Shown in pieces: positions 62,053 through 64,000 of a stretch of 64,000 bases of DNA. Under the pieces are notes generated by a model, which saw nothing but the letters and a program-made list of their open reading frames with translations, searched no databases and was not told the origin of the DNA. A program made the position numbers and the translations under genes. Source of the DNA: an uncultured Methanoregula sp. (GTDB lineage: Archaea > Halobacteriota > Methanomicrobia > Methanomicrobiales > Methanospirillaceae); assembly GCF_963662735.1 (NCBI RefSeq), contig NZ_OY759744.1, positions 1,964,153-2,028,152 of the forward strand. Reading direction: 5' to 3'. Each line of letters opens with the position of its first letter. Positions within the stretch are counted from its first letter, which is position 1.

Positions 62053-62709
62053 TCAGGGAATTTTTGCGTACGCTTTCTCGGCAAGCGAAGTAACCGCTTC
62101 CATGCTGGCACCCGGTCCGCTCATCCGGATGACCTCGAAAATATCTCCCTTCGAGAACGCAATCTCCGCCACATCTGATTTCAGTTCGGCCGATACATCG
62201 TGGTGCTCGGATCCGGTCACGAGCGGGTTGACATTGGTGGGCTTGATGTAGAGTCCCGCGGGTGCCTTGCCGACAAATCCCCTGCCCGTAAAGTTGGCAG
62301 TTCCCATGGTGATGTTGGTGTATTCCAGGTCGGTATCTGACCGGTCCTGCGTGTCGGCCATGACCATCAGGTTCGGTATGTTCGCGGACGGGTACACGGC
62401 AATGGACTGGATAATTTCGGATGGCACACCGTTCGCACCGGCCGGGCCGGTGTACCGCACCGTGTAGCCACCCTGCCAGCCAAGATCGCGGGCCAGTTTC
62501 CCGACATCGGCCGGGTTCTTTGCTGCAGACGACACGAGCGTGAAATTCTGCGGCACATCAGCCGGCGTAAGGGCGAGCTTTGACAGGTCGGTAGAGGATG
62601 CAGCCGGTGTGGTTGCGGGGGATGCTGACTGCTGCGTCCCTGTGCATCCTGCGCCAAGGATTGCTGCACAGGCAACAAGAGAGAGAACCAGGTACACTAT
62701 GGCCTTCAT
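62053..62709 (-). CDS. Hypothetical lipoprotein, paralog of the one at 43826
   Basis: 218 aa. Signal peptide with lipobox (AAILGAGC), short Ala/Ser/Thr linker, then the same motif series as the 43826 protein (LTPADVPQNFTLV, DLGWQGGYTVRY, SIAVYPSANI). The C-terminal half (HDVSAELKSDVAEIAFSKGDIF) is longer. It lies between hemA and hemB on the opposite strand. Function unknown. Confidence 0.82.
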   Translation of the reverse strand: MKAIVYLVLSLVACAAILGAGCTGTQQSASPATTPAASSTDLSKLALTPADVPQNFTLVSSAAKNPADVGKLARDLGWQGGYTVRYTGPAGANGVPSEIIQSIAVYPSANIPNLMVMADTQDRSDTDLEYTNITMGTANFTGRGFVGKAPAGLYIKPTNVNPLVTGSEHHDVSAELKSDVAEIAFSKGDIFEVIRMSGPGASMEAVTSLAEKAYAKIP

Positions 62710-62788
62710 AGGTACTGATCGTGCAATCTTTTTTTAAAAGGGTATTCATTTATCCCCGGCTGCAGGGCCAGCCGATCTTTGTGGCAGG

Positions 62789-63025
62789 TCAGCGTGGCTG
62801 GCGGCCTTTGCCCCCGGCACAGAAATACGTGGTCAGGGTTTTGTCAGTCGGATGAACCGGGCATGTCGGGCACGAACAGCCTTTCAGGTCAAACATGCAG
62901 TTGGGCGTTTTCCCCCGCACGCAGAACATGAACTCATCGTTTGCCCGCAGGCACTCACTGTAACTGGGGCACGGCTCGCAGATACATCCGCCCCTCTTCC
63001 CGATCTCCTGGTTTTGTCCTGGCAT
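62789..63025 (-). CDS. DUF2769 Cys-rich protein
   Basis: 78 aa with ten cysteines spaced CxCxxC (GGCICEPC), C at 25, 35 and 43, then CSCPTC and a last C at 69, as in DUF2769. It probably binds an Fe-S cluster or zinc. The family is mostly found in methanogens. No ribosome site is seen at the ATG. It is divergent from hemB. Confidence 0.9.
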   Translation of the reverse strand: MPGQNQEIGKRGGCICEPCPSYSECLRANDEFMFCVRGKTPNCMFDLKGCSCPTCPVHPTDKTLTTYFCAGGKGRQPR

Positions 63026-63196
63026 AGAACCATCCCGTACTTCCCGCGATTCCCGGGATCAACAACCAGAGTATCGCATCCCCCGGCTAATGAATCCATG
63101 CCTGCATGCCCGGTCCGGAAAAGCCGCCGGCCCGTACTGCATACCCGGATCATTTGTTTTTTTCATCGATCCGGTAGTATGGATACTCTACAACTA

Positions 63197-63205
63197 TATA
63201 CGATA
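63197..63205 (+). promoter_or_regulatory. TATA box for hemB
   Basis: CTATATACG in an AT-rich stretch about 50 bases ahead of the hemB GTG. Confidence 0.45.
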
Positions 63206-63252
63206 AATTTTCAAACTGTATCTAACCAGACAGCAGGACGTTGTGGTATACC

Positions 63253-64000
63253 GTGTTTCCCGAACGACGAATGAGACGAAGGAGGACAAGGCATATCCAG
63301 CCTCTCCTGCGCGAGGTCACGCTCTCGAAAGATGACCTGATCGCTCCCCTTTTTGTTGATGAGTCCTTGACAGCACCGAAACCGATCGAGGCCATGCCCG
63401 GCCAGTTCCGGTACCCGGTTGCGGATAGTGCGGCGGTTGCACGGGACCTGTGGGCGCTTGGGATCCGGGCCGTCCTCATCTTCGGCATTCCCCGGGACAA
63501 GGACGCCGGCGGCAGTTCTGCCTATCACCCGGAAGGCGTTGTGCAGCAGGCCGTGCGGCGGATCAAGGCGGAAGTCAAGGACATGGTCGTGATAACGGAC
63601 GTGTGTGCCTGCGAGTACACGGACCACGGGCACTGCGGGATTGTCGGCGAGACCCGGAATGGTCCCGACCTTCTCAACGATCCCTCGCTCGAATTGATGA
63701 ACCGGATCGCGATCAGCCATGCCCGGAGCGGGGCGGATATCGTAGCCCCGTCCTGCATGCTTGACGGCATGGTCGGCTCGATCCGGGCAGCGCTTGACGA
63801 TGAGGGATTTGAGGAAGTGCTCATCATGTCCTACTCCACCAAGTTCGCCTCGGTGCTGTACGGCCCGTTCCGGGAAGCCGCGGATTCCGGTTTCTCGTTT
63901 GGCGACCGCTCGACCTACCAGATCCATCCTGGCAACCGGCAGGAAGCGCTCCTCGAATCCCAGATGGATGCGGACGAGGGCGCCGATATCCTGATGGTCA
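63253..64000 (+). CDS. hemB: Porphobilinogen synthase (5-aminolevulinate dehydratase), 5' part
   Basis: 249 codons of about 325 are inside the window; the end is cut. GTG 63253 is chosen because it gives the family N-terminus (M-F-P-x-R-R-M-R-R). The zinc site DVCACEYTDHGHCG has all three cysteines, and the Schiff-base Lys region YSTKFASVLYGPF is visible. It joins two aminolevulinates to porphobilinogen. It belongs to the tetrapyrrole group with hemA, but two opposite-strand genes lie between. Confidence 0.96.
   Translation, partial: MFPERRMRRRRTRHIQPLLREVTLSKDDLIAPLFVDESLTAPKPIEAMPGQFRYPVADSAAVARDLWALGIRAVLIFGIPRDKDAGGSSAYHPEGVVQQAVRRIKAEVKDMVVITDVCACEYTDHGHCGIVGETRNGPDLLNDPSLELMNRIAISHARSGADIVAPSCMLDGMVGSIRAALDDEGFEEVLIMSYSTKFASVLYGPFREAADSGFSFGDRSTYQIHPGNRQEALLESQMDADEGADILMV

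Noticed and set aside
1..64000. CRISPR arrays, rRNA genes and transposases
   Set aside because: No regular short repeats with spacers, no rRNA-like sequence and no transposase motifs were seen anywhere in the window.

Overview
The window looks like a chromosomal segment of a methanogenic archaeon of the order Methanomicrobiales, most like Methanoregula or its relatives. That placement is an inference from gene families, not a database match. Supporting signs are the methanogen homocysteine operon (DUF39-CBS, NIL-ferredoxin, UPF0280), a Ni-sirohydrochlorin a,c-diamide synthase (coenzyme F430 pathway), archaeal-type AlaRS and tRNA G10 methyltransferase, DUF4013, DUF2769 and COG1361 proteins, many lipobox lipoproteins, archaeal TATA boxes and GGTGAT/GGAGG ribosome sites. 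Most of the window is GC-rich, with clearly AT-rich patches near 22.7-25.7 kb and 57.2-59.7 kb.

Layout. 0-5 kb: a CooS-type CO dehydrogenase, then a convergent redox group (4Fe-4S ferredoxin, cupredoxin lipoprotein, NapH-like polyferredoxin). 5-10 kb: a G/C-tract repeat cluster, a stand-alone condensation-domain protein, lipoproteins, two TPR proteins and a tRNA methyltransferase. 10-20 kb: grpE-dnaK-dnaJ, purH, two tandem DUF4013 membrane proteins and ilvD. 19-29 kb: cfbB-cbiO-cbiQ (tetrapyrrole amidation joined to metal uptake), a COG1361 surface protein, an AT-rich lipoprotein region ending at tRNA-Arg, and a complete ECF transporter (S, fused A-A', T). 29-42 kb: malic enzyme, thioredoxin, the homocysteine operon, Nif3, SWIM protein, alaS, a membrane-anchored HTH regulator, hisH overlapping a PP-loop reductase-like gene, and an orphan mrpFG pair. 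42-57 kb: an accessory zone with tiny Lys-rich proteins, lipoproteins, an acyltransferase, a beta-propeller protein, a PKD remnant, metal/drug exporters with HxlR and MarR regulators, and repeated noncoding elements. 57-59.8 kb: an AT-rich island ending at tRNA-Gly, with a ClpP-like protease convergent to a tightly coupled three-gene operon that includes a TIGR04255-type protein. 60-64 kb: siroheme/tetrapyrrole genes (precorrin-2 dehydrogenase, hemA, hemB cut by the window end).

How the parts fit. The 60-64 kb tetrapyrrole genes and cfbB-cbiOQ would supply the precursor, the metal and an amidation step for F430 and cobamides. The homocysteine operon, ferredoxins, CooS and thioredoxin suit an anaerobic, sulfide-using metabolism. 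The best candidate for something undescribed is the AT-rich tRNA-Gly island. Next come the two tiny Lys-rich proteins, the cbiO C-terminal extension and the orphan mrpFG pair.
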